Below, piece by piece: positions 1-9,058 of a stretch of 64,000 nucleotides of DNA (its first letter is position 1; each line of letters opens with the position of its first letter). Source of the DNA: Bacteroidales bacterium (GTDB taxonomy: Bacteria; Bacteroidota; Bacteroidia; Bacteroidales; UBA932); contig JAGAKR010000023.1 of the NCBI GenBank assembly GCA_017625535.1, positions 147,157 through 211,156 on the forward strand, given 5' to 3'. The notes under the pieces are model-generated. The model had not been told where the DNA came from. It ran no database searches and saw only the letters and a program-made list of their open reading frames with translations. Made by a program: the position numbers and the translations under genes.

Positions 1-1338
1 AGAGGCGTTATGTTTGCCAATATCGCTCACTTTCATACAGAAGTTGCAGGCCCTCTGGTCTATGATAAGAGTACCGCTCTGGAAAATGGCCTTAACTTTC
101 TTGTCTTTGGTGTAGAAGTCCTGGAAAGTGATGAAGTTCTTCAGAAGCCTGTAGAAATCCCTTAGGATGTGGAGGAACTTGTCCACCATCTCTATGCTCT
201 CGGCCTCCTCTTTAAGGGCTGCATCTTTTGCTACAATTTCAAGCAGAGCCGCTTTCTTGTCCTGTGCAAGCATAGCGTCTACGGTGGCAACTGTAAGTGA
301 TTCCACCTCTGCACCTGCTTTTGAATCAAGCCATCCGCTGTAAGCGGCAAGTTTGCTACCTATTGAGTTCCAGTCCTCTTCTGAAAGCGATTTTTTGTCA
401 GGATCAAAGGCAATTCCCATAAGGGCGTTGAACTGGTCTGCCCAGGCTGGGTTAATTGGGGCTGTAAGGTCTATCTCCCCTTTGCCGTTGATGCGGGCCA
501 GCGGGTAGGTTGCTATTTCTGCTGCCTTCCCCTGCAGGTTTTCGCTGCTGATTGCTTCTATGCGGGCTGTCTGCACGTCAAGGGCTGCTGTACTGTCGGG
601 AGAAAAGGCTGCCAGTTTTGAGCGCATGAAGAAGTCCCTTACCTTGCCGTCCAATGCCTTGTAGGCTGCAAGTGCTGCATCTGTCTTATCTGCGTATGGT
701 GGCTCAACTGCACCTTTGCACCAGGCAGAATATGCTGCAAGCATTCCGTAGAACTGCTCTATCTGGTCTGCATTCACACCTTGCTCTCCGCTGCGGTCTT
801 TTGTGCCGCCGGTTGCTGCAACCGCTGCTGCAATCACATTTGCCTCATCCTGGTCATCTGTGCTCTTTACGGTAATTACACCGTCACCGTTGAAGCGGGT
901 GTTTGCAAAGATTGCCGCAATGTCTGCGGTATCTTTCATAGAAATTTCCGAACCCTCTTTACCAAGATTTTCAAGTATCTGTTTTGCAGATTTATAGAGT
1001 TTGCTTCCTGCCTCATTCTCCTGGTTGAAGTCATTCAGATCAGCCGAATCTTTTCCCTGCAGCAGCAGATCGGGATCTTTGAGGGCACCTGTAATCCATT
1101 TTGAAACACAAATCACGTCATTCACACGGATTTTTCCGTCTGCATCACAATCCATATAATTGAGACTCTTTTCATCAATCTCCAGCCCCTTCACCGGACA
1201 GGAAAGTACTGTCCACATTTTTGTGTCTAACTGGTACAGGTTTGCAATGTCTTTTCCCGACGAAATCTTCACTCTTGAGGTTCCTCCAATGTTGCAGAAC
1301 TCCCATTTGTACTTCTGATCTTTGTTGATTAGTGCCAT
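1..1338 (-). CDS. Conserved hypothetical protein with EF-hand-like loop (3' end beyond window)
   Basis: An open frame of 446 codons runs from an ATG at 1338 to the left edge, so the C-terminus is missing. There is no signal peptide or membrane segment, so it is probably cytoplasmic. Residues 63-74 form a textbook calcium loop pattern (D-x-D-x-D-G-x-I-x-x-x-D, as in EF-hands and dockerins). A weaker second loop with an N-G-D-G core lies near residues 149-160. The rest is helix-rich and acidic. I do not recognise the family. Metal binding is inferred from the loop only. It lies 3' of tRNA-Leu on the same strand, separated by a hairpin. Confidence 0.7.
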   Translation of the reverse strand, partial: MALINKDQKYKWEFCNIGGTSRVKISSGKDIANLYQLDTKMWTVLSCPVKGLEIDEKSLNYMDCDADGKIRVNDVICVSKWITGALKDPDLLLQGKDSADLNDFNQENEAGSKLYKSAKQILENLGKEGSEISMKDTADIAAIFANTRFNGDGVITVKSTDDQDEANVIAAAVAATGGTKDRSGEQGVNADQIEQFYGMLAAYSAWCKGAVEPPYADKTDAALAAYKALDGKVRDFFMRSKLAAFSPDSTAALDVQTARIEAISSENLQGKAAEIATYPLARINGKGEIDLTAPINPAWADQFNALMGIAFDPDKKSLSEEDWNSIGSKLAAYSGWLDSKAGAEVESLTVATVDAMLAQDKKAALLEIVAKDAALKEEAESIEMVDKFLHILRDFYRLLKNFITFQDFYTKDKKVKAIFQSGTLIIDQRACNFCMKVSDIGKHNAS

Positions 1339-1366
1339 ATAGTTAAGTTTTAGTCTTATAACAATT

Positions 1367-1404
1367 CACCCCGTAACATCATCCAAGGATGAGGCTACGG
1401 GGTG
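1367..1404 (-). terminator. Hairpin between tRNA-Leu and the downstream gene
   Basis: CACCCCGTA (1367-1375) pairs with TACGGGGTG (1396-1404), and an inner TCATCC/GGATGA stem extends it. It lies 9 nt past the tRNA 3' end in the tRNA direction. No long T-run follows, so it may act as a processing signal or attenuator rather than a full terminator. Confidence 0.5.
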
Positions 1405-1412
1405 TAATCTTG

Positions 1413-1493
1413 TGCCCAGAACAGGAGTCGAACCTGCATGCCTCGCGGCACTCGCACCTGAAACGAGCGTGTCTACCATTTCACCACCTGGGC
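1413..1493 (-). tRNA. tRNA-Leu (anticodon CAG)
   Basis: The reverse strand folds into a class II tRNA with acceptor arm GCCCAGG/TCTGGGC, a D-arm with GGTAGAC, anticodon loop TTCAGGT (anticodon CAG), a long variable arm GCCGCGAGGC and a GGTTCGACTCC T-arm. The 3' CCA is not encoded. The long variable arm and the anticodon both identify leucine. Confidence 0.95.
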
Positions 1494-1783
1494 CCGTTTG
1501 CGGATTCAAAGATACTATTTTTTATTTAAGTTGTATAACTTTTTTAAGCATTTCTCTCAAATAACAATCCCGCTGGCCGGCTCAGAACGGACAACGGGAT
1601 TGCTACACTAACCTAAAACTATAACTATAAACGCATGTTCGTATACAGAACATTTCTGTGGGGAAAATGGTTCATTTTTGCCGTGGATTTTTTTTCTCAA
1701 CTTTCCTGTGTGTGCTTTGTTTATTTTACAACTCCTTCAGACAGGGGTATCATTGTGGTTGATTAATTAATTTATAGTGTTTT
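1494..1783 (+). promoter_or_regulatory. Leader region with two inverted repeats before the PepSY lipoprotein
   Basis: This 290-bp stretch has no gene. It contains CAATCCCG/CGGGATTG (1565-1572 and 1595-1602) and a tighter palindrome ATGTTC-N7-GAACAT (1635-1653). They could be an operator or a 5' UTR structure of the gene starting at 1784. I found no convincing complete promoter here, so the regulatory role is inferred. Confidence 0.3.
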
Positions 1784-2287
1784 ATGAAGACAATTGCATT
1801 TTTTTTCTTGGCTATGTCCATTACTTTCGGGTTGTGTGCCTGTGACCAGGACAATCATCACGACCAGAAGATAAGCATTGAGGTGCTCAAGGCGTTTGAA
1901 CAGAAATTCCCGGATGCTGTGGGTGTTGAGTGGGAGAAGGATGGAAAGTATTATGTTGCAGATTTCAGGTCAACCCTTCCGGAGGGACATTCCGGTGTGA
2001 AGTATGAACTTGAGGCGTGGTTCGATTCCAGTGCCAACTGGAGGATGACCGTTAAGGATGTCACCTACGATATGCTGCCACAGATTGTGAAGGATGGTTT
2101 TACCGCCAGCAATTTTGGCGCCTGGAATGTGGAAGATTCTGATATTGTGGAGCGTAACGGCAAAGATACCGTATATGTACTGGAAGTGGAACAGGGGCAT
2201 CAGGAGCGCTACCTTTACTTCAATTCCAACGGTAAACTTACCCAGGAACGCAAAAACGGCTCGGATGATTATAGGGATTTGCTCTAA
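1784..2287 (+). CDS. PepSY-like (DUF2874-type) lipoprotein
   Basis: A 167-residue protein with a signal peptide ending in lipobox L-C-A-C; the lipidated cysteine is Cys20, followed by an acidic residue. The mature part resembles the putative beta-lactamase-inhibitor-like PepSY-like family of Bacteroidetes. It shows the alternating pattern of that fold, with VLKAFEQKFPDAVGVEWEKD near residues 34-53 and a second half ending in a YLYFNSNGKL strand. Such proteins are periplasmic and of unknown function. It is preceded by a long leader and appears to be a single-gene unit. Confidence 0.75.
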   Translation: MKTIAFFFLAMSITFGLCACDQDNHHDQKISIEVLKAFEQKFPDAVGVEWEKDGKYYVADFRSTLPEGHSGVKYELEAWFDSSANWRMTVKDVTYDMLPQIVKDGFTASNFGAWNVEDSDIVERNGKDTVYVLEVEQGHQERYLYFNSNGKLTQERKNGSDDYRDLL

Positions 2288-2288
2288 A

Positions 2289-2321
2289 TTGATGCCACCT
2301 CAAATTTTTTGCGTATTTTTG
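2289..2321 (+). promoter_or_regulatory. Candidate Bacteroidetes promoter
   Basis: TTG at 2289-2291 and TATTTTTG at 2314-2321 fit the Bacteroidetes -33 (TTG) and -7 (TAnnTTTG) boxes with a 22-bp gap. Transcription would begin within the inverted repeat at 2322-2361 and read into the acyltransferase gene. Confidence 0.5.
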
Positions 2322-2361
2322 CACTCGGTCACCGAGAGTACCTGTACTCGGTGACCGAGTG
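2322..2361 (+). repeat. Two-unit member of the 23-bp repeat family (15-bp perfect inverted repeat)
   Basis: CACTCGGTCACCGAG (2322-2336) is the exact reverse complement of CTCGGTGACCGAGTG (2347-2361), and each arm is itself nearly palindromic. The hexamer ACTCGG recurs at 2323 and 2346, a step of 23 bp. The linker GTACCTGT matches the linker of the array at 11647-11761. It would lie in the 5' UTR of the next gene. Confidence 0.75.
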
Positions 2362-2377
2362 ACAATTTAAAGTGTTT

Positions 2378-2971
2378 ATGTTCAACTGGTTCAGGAAAAA
2401 GAAGGCTTATTTTGCCCATCCTACTGCGGTGGTGGATAAGGGGGCGCAGGTGGCTCCCGGGTGCAGGATATGGCATTTTTCCCACATTATGGAGGGAGCT
2501 GTGTTGGGGGAGGGGTGCAATATAGGGCAGAATGTGGTAATTTCCCCTCAGGTTACACTTGGACGCAACTGCAAGGTGCAGAATAATGTAAGTGTCTATA
2601 CTGGTGTTACTTGTGGGGATAATGTGTTTCTTGGGCCAAGTTGCGTGTTTACAAATGTCATAAATCCACGGAGTGCGGTGAACCGCAAGAGTGAGTACCT
2701 TAAGACCCACGTGGGGAACGGGGCCTCAATAGGGGCAAATGCAACAATTGTATGCGGACATAATATTGGGGAGTATGCTTTCATTGGTGCCGGAGCGGTG
2801 GTGGTGGAGGATATCCCGCCATATGCACTGGTTGTGGGGAATCCATCCAGGCAGATTGGGTGGATGAGCCGTATGGGGGCCAGGCTGGAGTTTAGGAATG
2901 AGGTTGCCCAGTGCCCGTTGAGCGGAGAAAAATACATCCTTAAGGGGGGTAGAGTTGAGATTTTGAAATAA
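2378..2971 (+). CDS. WbpD/WlbB-like sugar N-acyltransferase (left-handed beta-helix)
   Basis: This 197-residue protein is built of hexapeptide repeats (for example [42 protein letters not shown]), which form a left-handed beta-helix. The sequence around [20 protein letters not shown] strongly resembles the WbpD/WlbB group. Those enzymes acetylate the 3-amino group of UDP-2-acetamido-3-amino-hexuronates using acetyl-CoA for surface polysaccharide synthesis. The ATG at 2378 is preferred over an in-frame GTG six bases upstream. No other sugar-nucleotide genes adjoin it, so the exact substrate is open. Confidence 0.8.
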   Translation: MFNWFRKKKAYFAHPTAVVDKGAQVAPGCRIWHFSHIMEGAVLGEGCNIGQNVVISPQVTLGRNCKVQNNVSVYTGVTCGDNVFLGPSCVFTNVINPRSAVNRKSEYLKTHVGNGASIGANATIVCGHNIGEYAFIGAGAVVVEDIPPYALVVGNPSRQIGWMSRMGARLEFRNEVAQCPLSGEKYILKGGRVEILK

Positions 2972-2988
2972 CTTAAAAACATACAGAA

Positions 2989-3642
2989 ATGAAATTTTTT
3001 ATTGACACTGCCAATTTGGAGCAGATTGCTAAAGCTCAGGATATGGGTATCCTGGATGGTGTTACCACCAACCCTTCACTTATGGCTAAAGAGGGTGTAA
3101 AAGGTACAGAGGCCATTTATGCACACTATAAGGAGATCTGCAAGATTGTAGACGGTCCTGTAAGTGCAGAGGTTTTTGCAAATGATTTTGACGGTATGGT
3201 TGCAGAGGGTGAGGCTCTTGCTGCAATTGACCCTAAAATTACTGTAAAACTCCCTTGTACTGCTGACGGTATCCGCGCGGTGAAATATTTTGCTAAGAAG
3301 GGAATTGCTACTAACTGTACATTGGTATTCTCTGTAGGCCAGGCACTTTTGGCTGCCAAAGCTGGTGCAACATTTGTAAGCCCGTTTGTAGGCCGTTTGG
3401 ATGATATCTGCGAGGATGGTATAGGTCTTGTTTCAAAGATTGTTGACATGTACCGCTATTATGGTTACGGTACTGAGGTATTGGCTGCTTCAATCCGTCA
3501 TACACAGCACATTGTGGCTTGTCTTGAGGCTGGTGCAGACGTTGCAACTTGTCCTCTTGCTGCAATTGAGGGCCTTTTGAAACACCCGCTTACTGATGCC
3601 GGCCTTTCAATCTTTAACAAGGCTGCAGAGAGTATGAAATAA
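2989..3642 (+). CDS. Transaldolase / fructose-6-phosphate aldolase-like (TalC type)
   Basis: A 217-residue TIM-barrel protein of the short transaldolase subfamily. It starts MKFFIDTANL with the active-site Asp6. TTNPSL follows near residue 26, and the Schiff-base Lys87 lies in ITVKLPC. Its length matches the FSA/TalC group and is shorter than classical transaldolase (about 320). It would transfer dihydroxyacetone units in the non-oxidative pentose phosphate pathway; aldolase and transaldolase activity cannot be separated from sequence alone. It follows the acyltransferase by 17 bp, and its 3' end overlaps the convergent pseudouridine synthase by 36 bp. Confidence 0.9.
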   Translation: MKFFIDTANLEQIAKAQDMGILDGVTTNPSLMAKEGVKGTEAIYAHYKEICKIVDGPVSAEVFANDFDGMVAEGEALAAIDPKITVKLPCTADGIRAVKYFAKKGIATNCTLVFSVGQALLAAKAGATFVSPFVGRLDDICEDGIGLVSKIVDMYRYYGYGTEVLAASIRHTQHIVACLEAGADVATCPLAAIEGLLKHPLTDAGLSIFNKAAESMK

Positions 3643-4449
3643 TCGGGGTATCCCGGTGGTGAATTTCATCTCCTTTCCGGTTACCGGATGGATGAAATTG
3701 AGGATATAGGCGTGCAGGTACAATCTGCGCGCCTTCTTGTTTTCTGCAAGCTGGGCAGGATTTTCCCCGTAATATTTCTTGTCGCCGAAAATTGGCATCC
3801 CCATCTCCTGCATATGCACACGTATCTGGTTCTTGCGTCCGGTCTCCAGTTCAAGTTCTATCAGGGTCTTGCGGGCAGAAGTGTTGGTACCCAATACTTT
3901 ATAATTGGTTATTGCAAGTTGTCCTCCGTTGTCTTTAAAAGATGAGTATACTGTAAATGCGCTGTTCTCCTTAAGCCAGGTGCGGATTGTCCCCTCCTGT
4001 GGCATATACTTTCCGTCCGGCACACCGTTCACCACAGCCACATAACACCTTTTGGTTACAACATTCTCCCAATTCTCCTGCAGAGCATGCTTTATCTCCT
4101 CACTTTTGGCAAACACCATAAGGCCGCTGGTTTCACGGTCGAGCCTGTGCACAATATATACCCGCGGGGCAGAATGTCCCCTGTTCCCGGTAAACCTTCC
4201 CCCTGCATAACTCCTCCCCACAGCACCCCTGTCACCGTATCTTCCGGCAGCATAACTCCCCTTTGGGGCCGTATTTCTCACATAATTGTTCAGCAGAGAA
4301 TGAGCGGTAACCTCCTCCTTTCCCCGGGCAGTCCCCACAGAGAGGAGCCCCTCCCGCTTTTCAACCACAATCAGAAAATCATCCTCAAAAACAATCCTCA
4401 GCGGAACATCATTCCTCTGCTTTCTTCCCGACAAATTCTTATGTTGCAT
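3607..4449 (-). CDS. RluA-family pseudouridine synthase
   Basis: This 280-residue protein carries the RluA signature HRLDRETSGL at about residues 101-110, with catalytic Asp104. The conserved GRKNQIRVHM and ARRLYLHAY motifs follow. It would isomerise uridine to pseudouridine in rRNA or tRNA; the target site is not predictable. The ATG at 4449 is chosen over an upstream alternative codon because the translated 5' extension runs into the repeat array. Residues 65-92 are a Gly/Arg/Tyr-rich stretch just before the catalytic motif that is unusual for the family. Its last 36 bp overlap the convergent transaldolase gene. Confidence 0.88.
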   Translation of the reverse strand: MQHKNLSGRKQRNDVPLRIVFEDDFLIVVEKREGLLSVGTARGKEEVTAHSLLNNYVRNTAPKGSYAAGRYGDRGAVGRSYAGGRFTGNRGHSAPRVYIVHRLDRETSGLMVFAKSEEIKHALQENWENVVTKRCYVAVVNGVPDGKYMPQEGTIRTWLKENSAFTVYSSFKDNGGQLAITNYKVLGTNTSARKTLIELELETGRKNQIRVHMQEMGMPIFGDKKYYGENPAQLAENKKARRLYLHAYILNFIHPVTGKEMKFTTGIPRLFHTLCSLVKD

Positions 4450-4499
4450 ATTTATTACCAATATTATTTCTACCAATCTTTACACCCCAAACATCACCC

Positions 4500-4800
4500 G
4501 CCACAACTTCCGGTGCCAAAAGATACTCTTTTTTGCACCAAACTCCCTGCGGCATCAATTCCGGTGCAGAAAAGTGCTCATTTTTGCACCAAACTCCCCG
4601 CGCCATCAATTCCGGTGCAGAAAAGTGCTCATTTTTGCACCAAACTCCCTGCGGCATCAATTCCGGTGCAGAAAAGTGCTCATTTTTACACCAAACTCCC
4701 TGCGGCATCAATTCCGGTGCAGAAAAGTGCTCATTTTTACACCAAATTCACTGCGCCACAACTTCCGGTGCCAAAAGATACCCTTTTTTGCACCAAATCC
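4500..4800. repeat. 51-bp hairpin-repeat array, six units
   Basis: The unit start GGTGC falls at 4512, 4563, 4614, 4665, 4716 and 4767, exactly 51 bp apart. Each unit has a hairpin GGTGCAGAAA-loop-TTTTTGCACC followed by a linker around CTCCCTGCGGCATCAATTCC. The first and last units share a variant hairpin (GGTGCCAAAAGATAC) and an ACAACTTCC linker end that differ from the middle four. The array lies between the antiporter 3' end and the start of the pseudouridine synthase gene. Open frames through it arise because 51 is a multiple of three. Confidence 0.95.
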
Positions 4801-4806
4801 CGCACC

Positions 4807-6264
4807 TCAATTCTCTGGTGTGTGTTCATTTGAGGAGATGAACAGCAGTACATCCCCCTCAAAGAGTTCCAGTTGCCCGTTCGGAACCAGGTATTCATTC
4901 CCCCTCTTAACCATCATTGCCAGGTGCCCCTTAGGGATGCTCATTGTGGCAAGGGTGTTGCCGTGCTGCAGCATTTTTGGTGTGAGTACCACTTCTGTGA
5001 GGGATGAGCTGAGTTCGTCGGGAATATGGATATCAAACTCTTTGTCAGGCTCTGGAGGGAGGTCGAGGTGCATCTTTTTGGCAAACCAGGAGATGCTCAT
5101 TCCCTGCAGGATGAGTGAAAGGAGTGTGATGAAGAAGACTATGTTGAATATGATGTTGGATCCCGGAATTTCAGCCACTACAGGGTATGTTGCAAAGATG
5201 ATTGGTACTGCTCCGCGTAGTCCTACCCAGGAGATGTATGTCTGGGCCTTGAGCGGCAGGTATTTGAAAGGTGCAAGACAGGTGTAGACACTCAAAGGTC
5301 TGGCTACGAACATCATAAACAATCCTATAAGAAGTCCTGCAAGAGCCACGTCCATAAGTTCGTGAGGGTTTACAAGCAGACCAAGTGTAAGGAACATTAT
5401 TGTCTGGAAAAGCCAGGTAAGGCTGTCCATAAAGAGGCTCATCTCCCTCTTGAGCAATACTTTGCTGTTTCCTACAACAAGTCCGGCAATGTATACTGCA
5501 AGGTAGCCGTTGCCTCCAACCATATCTGTTATTGCAAATGTTATGAATACAATACATAGCAGCATTACAGAGTAAAGTGCAGTGTTTGAGAGCTGTATCT
5601 TGTTCATCAGCCATACTATCCCTTTGCCGAGAACTACACTTATGATTATTGCATATCCGAACTGCTTTACCATATCAAGTGCAATGTCCCACCCGTCTAT
5701 GGTTCCCGGGTTCTGGATTACCTGTATAAGTATGATGGTGAGCATATAGGCCATAGGGTCGTTACTACCGCTCTCCAGTTCAAGCAGCGGTTTAAGATTG
5801 TGCTTGAGGTTCATTTTCTGGGAACGGAGGATGCTGAACACCGATGCCGAGTCTGTAGATGACATTGTGGCGGCAAGAAGGAATGCTGTAAGCATTGAAA
5901 TTGGCAAATTCATTCCCGATATCATTGCCAGGCAGTAGATGAATCCCCCTGTAAGGATTGTGGTTATGAGCAGAGCCAGTGTTGAGAGTATAAGTCCTGG
6001 GACAGCAATGGGCTTTATCTCCGCAAATTTGGTGTCCATACCGCCGGTAAAGAGGATAATGCTCAGGGCAATCATACCTATGAATTGTGCGCTCTCAGGT
6101 GAATTGAACTCCAGTCCCATTCCGTCGCTTCCGAACATCATTCCTGTAAGTAGGAAGAGCAACAGGGTAGGCACTCCAAAACGGAATCCGGTTTTGCTTA
6201 TGATTATGCTTATGAATACCAGAACGGCTCCCAACAACAATATATTCTCTCCAGTAAAAACCAT
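4807..6264 (-). CDS. CPA1-type K+(Na+)/H+ antiporter with TrkA-C domain (NhaP2/CvrA-like)
   Basis: A 485-residue inner-membrane protein with about 12 hydrophobic segments in residues 1-395. The ion-path region contains MSSTDSASVFSILRS and LELESGSNDPMAY, the hallmark acidic motifs of CPA1 antiporters. The last 70 residues (from about 415) form a TrkA-C-like ligand-binding domain, as in NhaP2/CvrA. It would exchange K+ or Na+ for protons and be gated by a nucleotide or similar ligand. The ATG at 6264 replaces an upstream TTG. Its stop lies beside the 51-bp repeat array. Confidence 0.88.
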   Translation of the reverse strand: MVFTGENILLLGAVLVFISIIISKTGFRFGVPTLLLFLLTGMMFGSDGMGLEFNSPESAQFIGMIALSIILFTGGMDTKFAEIKPIAVPGLILSTLALLITTILTGGFIYCLAMISGMNLPISMLTAFLLAATMSSTDSASVFSILRSQKMNLKHNLKPLLELESGSNDPMAYMLTIILIQVIQNPGTIDGWDIALDMVKQFGYAIIISVVLGKGIVWLMNKIQLSNTALYSVMLLCIVFITFAITDMVGGNGYLAVYIAGLVVGNSKVLLKREMSLFMDSLTWLFQTIMFLTLGLLVNPHELMDVALAGLLIGLFMMFVARPLSVYTCLAPFKYLPLKAQTYISWVGLRGAVPIIFATYPVVAEIPGSNIIFNIVFFITLLSLILQGMSISWFAKKMHLDLPPEPDKEFDIHIPDELSSSLTEVVLTPKMLQHGNTLATMSIPKGHLAMMVKRGNEYLVPNGQLELFEGDVLLFISSNEHTPEN

Positions 6265-6432
6265 ATCTCTCAAATAGAATTTCAGTAAATAAATCTAAAT
6301 CTCCCTATTAAACAAAGATACGAAAAAAAAGGTTGCATATTGCCCCTGCTTCTCCAATTGGACCAGAGAATTATATACAAAGACGACGTAAAATATAATT
6401 TAGTACATTTGCGGCAGTTAAATGTTTTATGG

Positions 6433-7245
6433 ATGAGAAGACTGGTAAGTTTTATTCTGCTGGCTGCGCTTGTGGCATTGATGCCCGGGAAGGTATATGC
6501 CCAGTGGCTGGTACAGAAAGATACTTTGGCTGCGCATAATTGTACAACAGTGTGCAAAGGCGGTGATTCACATAAATTCCGCCCGCAACAACTTATTGCT
6601 CCGGCAGCATTGCTTGCAGTAGGTGCAATAGGTTCAACTATAGATGATTTCAAGGAGATTGATTTTGGGCTGGCAGACCGTGGGCATCACAAAACTCCAC
6701 ATAGTGGGTTTGTGGCAGAGGATCTGGTGCAGTATGTTCCTGCTGCAGGGTTCTATGCGTTGAAACTGTCGGGAGTTAAAAGTGTGCACAATTACCGCGA
6801 TGCCAGTGTGATTCTGGTGGCTTCTTATGGCATTACTGCTGTGGCCACAAAAGTGGTTAAGGAGATTGCCGGGGTGCAGAGGCCAAATGGGGTGGATGAC
6901 AAGTCGTTCCCAAGCGGGCATTCTGCTGTGGCCTTTATGGGGGCGGAGTTTCTGAGGATGGAGTATAAGGATGTGTCGCCGTGGATTGGGGTTGCCGGGT
7001 ATGCTGTTGCAACCGGTACTGCACTGGCCCGTATTGGGCATAATGAGCATTGGCTGACAGATGTGGTTGCGGGTGCAGGAATAGGCATTCTGGGTACCAG
7101 GGTGGCCTATTGGATTTACCCTTCTGTGCAGAGGCTGTTGTTTGGGAAAATTTTCAAATGTAAAGATATGGGGAACACTGCCTTTATGGGACTGCCATAT
7201 TATGATGGTACAGGTGCAGGTGTTTCATTAGCACTGAGATTCTGA
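6433..7245 (+). CDS. PAP2-family phosphatase, exported
   Basis: A 270-residue protein starting at the ATG at 6433, which gives a signal peptide ending near VYAQ. All three PAP2 motifs are present: K-x6-RP (KEIAGVQRP), PSGH (FPSGHSAVAF) and R-x5-H-x3-D (RIGHNEHWLTD). The family removes phosphate from lipid phosphates such as undecaprenyl pyrophosphate or from lipid A on the periplasmic side. Hydrophobic helices flank the motifs. Upstream, TACATTTG at 6404-6411 fits the Bacteroidetes -7 box, although no -33 box is evident. A gap of 13 bp to the next gene suggests co-transcription. Confidence 0.85.
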   Translation: MRRLVSFILLAALVALMPGKVYAQWLVQKDTLAAHNCTTVCKGGDSHKFRPQQLIAPAALLAVGAIGSTIDDFKEIDFGLADRGHHKTPHSGFVAEDLVQYVPAAGFYALKLSGVKSVHNYRDASVILVASYGITAVATKVVKEIAGVQRPNGVDDKSFPSGHSAVAFMGAEFLRMEYKDVSPWIGVAGYAVATGTALARIGHNEHWLTDVVAGAGIGILGTRVAYWIYPSVQRLLFGKIFKCKDMGNTAFMGLPYYDGTGAGVSLALRF

Positions 7246-7258
7246 TTTTCTGCGGAGT

Positions 7259-9058
7259 ATGATTCATAATCTTCTGATTCATAAAGGTGTGGCGGTGACT
7301 CCTCAGGTGAGGGCCTCTTTGCCTGTGAGGTTCAATAACCCTTTCAGTTACATTCCTTGCGGGTTGTGCAGGGAGGCGGCCGGGCAGGTTATGGAGTATT
7401 TGCAGGGGCGTACAGATTGGGAGGCAGAACTGCATGGGGGCAAGATGTTCGGAGTTCTTGTGGTGGAGACCCAGGAGGGGGAATTGGGTTACCTGGCGGC
7501 CTTTTCAGGCAACCTGCAGGGGAGGAACAATTGGGAGTTTTTTGTACCCCCTGTGTATGACCTTCTTCTTCCCGATGAATTTTTCAAGGTGGGAGAGCGG
7601 GAGATTTCTGCCCTGAACAGCCGGATTGCTTCTGCAGAGTCTTCTGGGGAACTTGTAGCATTAAAGGGGGAGATAGTCTCTGTGCAAGGCAGGTTTGAAG
7701 AGGAGATTGCCCGGTTGAAGGAGATTTATGCTGATGGAAAGAAGGAGAGGGAGAGGATGAGAGAGGAACTGGAGGATGAGAGGGCCGTAGGGGAGGCTGA
7801 TGCTGTGGCTGTTGCTGGTGTGGAGTCTGCTGTGGGGAAGGGGGAACTTCTTGCCCGTATGGTTAGGGAGAGCCAGTTCCAGAAGGCTGAGATCAAGCGT
7901 GCGGAAAAGAGGATGAGGGAGGCTTTGGATCCTTTGCGCGGGCGTCTTGCCGGGATTTTGAATGAGATTGAGGGGATGAAGGAGTTGCGGAAAGTGAAGT
8001 CTGCTGCCCTTCAGGAGGAGATTTTCAGACATTTTGTATTTTTTAATGCCAGAGGGGAGAAGAAGGACCTTCTGGAGATTTTCAAGGATTATTATTCTGG
8101 AGAGGCGGTTCTGCCTCCAGGTGGGGCGGGGGAGTGTGCAGCCCCAAAACTGCTGCAATATGCTTACATCCACGGGATGCGCCCCGTTGCAATGGGTGAA
8201 TTCTGGTATGGCGATTCCCCAAAAGGGGAGATACGCCACCACGGGGAGTTCTACCCTTCATGCAAGGGAAAATGTGCCCCAATCCTGGGATTCATGCTCC
8301 AGGGGCTTGATGCTGATGAGGCAGGTGTCCACTCCTCATACGGCCAGGCCGGTTCCTTTGAGATACTTTACTCGGATGAACGTATTCTGGCTGTGAATAA
8401 GCCTGCCGGGGTTCTTTCTCAAGATTCTCTTTCTCAGGGAATTGATGTTTTTAAATTGCTCTCTTTTTCTGAGAATTTATCGGGAGAAAAATTATATGTT
8501 GTGCACCGCCTGGATATGCATACTTCGGGGGTGTTGCTGCTGACCAGGAGTGAGGGGGTGTACAAGGAACTGCAGAGGCAGTTTGCCGCCAGGGAGGTGG
8601 AAAAAGTGTATTATGCGGTGCTTGAGGGAGAGGTAACGGAGAGCGGATGTGGAAGTGCAATAAGTTGGGATGCTGGGGCTGGTCCTGGATCTGTTGTGGG
8701 CAGGGGCGGCATCATTTCATTGCCTTTGCTGCCGGATTACAATAACCGCCCGGCGCAGATGGTTGATCTGGAGCGGGGGAAGGAGGCAGTTACCAGGTTC
8801 AGGATACTTAAAATTGAGAATGGCAGGACATATGTGGAGTTCCGCCCTGTTACCGGCCGTACACATCAGTTGCGGGTGCATTCTGCGCACAGATATGGCC
8901 TCAATGCCCCTATTGTGGGGGATCTGCTTTACGGCACTCCTGCGGAAAGGCTTATGCTGCACGCATATTCGGTGAAGTTCCGACATCCGGTTAATGGGGG
9001 GCTTGTGGAGATTGTCTCTCCGGTGCCGGAAAGGGCATTTTACAGCACCCTTACCTGA
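7259..9058 (+). CDS. Long RluA-type pseudouridine synthase with N-terminal coiled coil
   Basis: This 599-residue protein has a C-terminal RluA domain (from about residue 365) with HRLDMHTSGV around residue 417; the Asp is catalytic, and HRLDM rather than HRLDR is also found in E. coli RluA. GRTHQLRVH and AERLMLHAY follow. The N-terminal 360 residues include a charged coiled coil (about 130-250) and a segment with FWYGDSPKGEIRHHGEFYPS and two cysteines in CKGKC. This extended architecture exists in a known RluA subgroup, but the role of the extension is unknown. It overlaps the convergent tilS gene by 19 bp. Confidence 0.85.
   Translation: MIHNLLIHKGVAVTPQVRASLPVRFNNPFSYIPCGLCREAAGQVMEYLQGRTDWEAELHGGKMFGVLVVETQEGELGYLAAFSGNLQGRNNWEFFVPPVYDLLLPDEFFKVGEREISALNSRIASAESSGELVALKGEIVSVQGRFEEEIARLKEIYADGKKERERMREELEDERAVGEADAVAVAGVESAVGKGELLARMVRESQFQKAEIKRAEKRMREALDPLRGRLAGILNEIEGMKELRKVKSAALQEEIFRHFVFFNARGEKKDLLEIFKDYYSGEAVLPPGGAGECAAPKLLQYAYIHGMRPVAMGEFWYGDSPKGEIRHHGEFYPSCKGKCAPILGFMLQGLDADEAGVHSSYGQAGSFEILYSDERILAVNKPAGVLSQDSLSQGIDVFKLLSFSENLSGEKLYVVHRLDMHTSGVLLLTRSEGVYKELQRQFAAREVEKVYYAVLEGEVTESGCGSAISWDAGAGPGSVVGRGGIISLPLLPDYNNRPAQMVDLERGKEAVTRFRILKIENGRTYVEFRPVTGRTHQLRVHSAHRYGLNAPIVGDLLYGTPAERLMLHAYSVKFRHPVNGGLVEIVSPVPERAFYSTLT

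Noticed and set aside
4087-5287. Open frames through the 4.5-kb array
   Set aside because: Same cause as above; they also run into real genes on the other strand.
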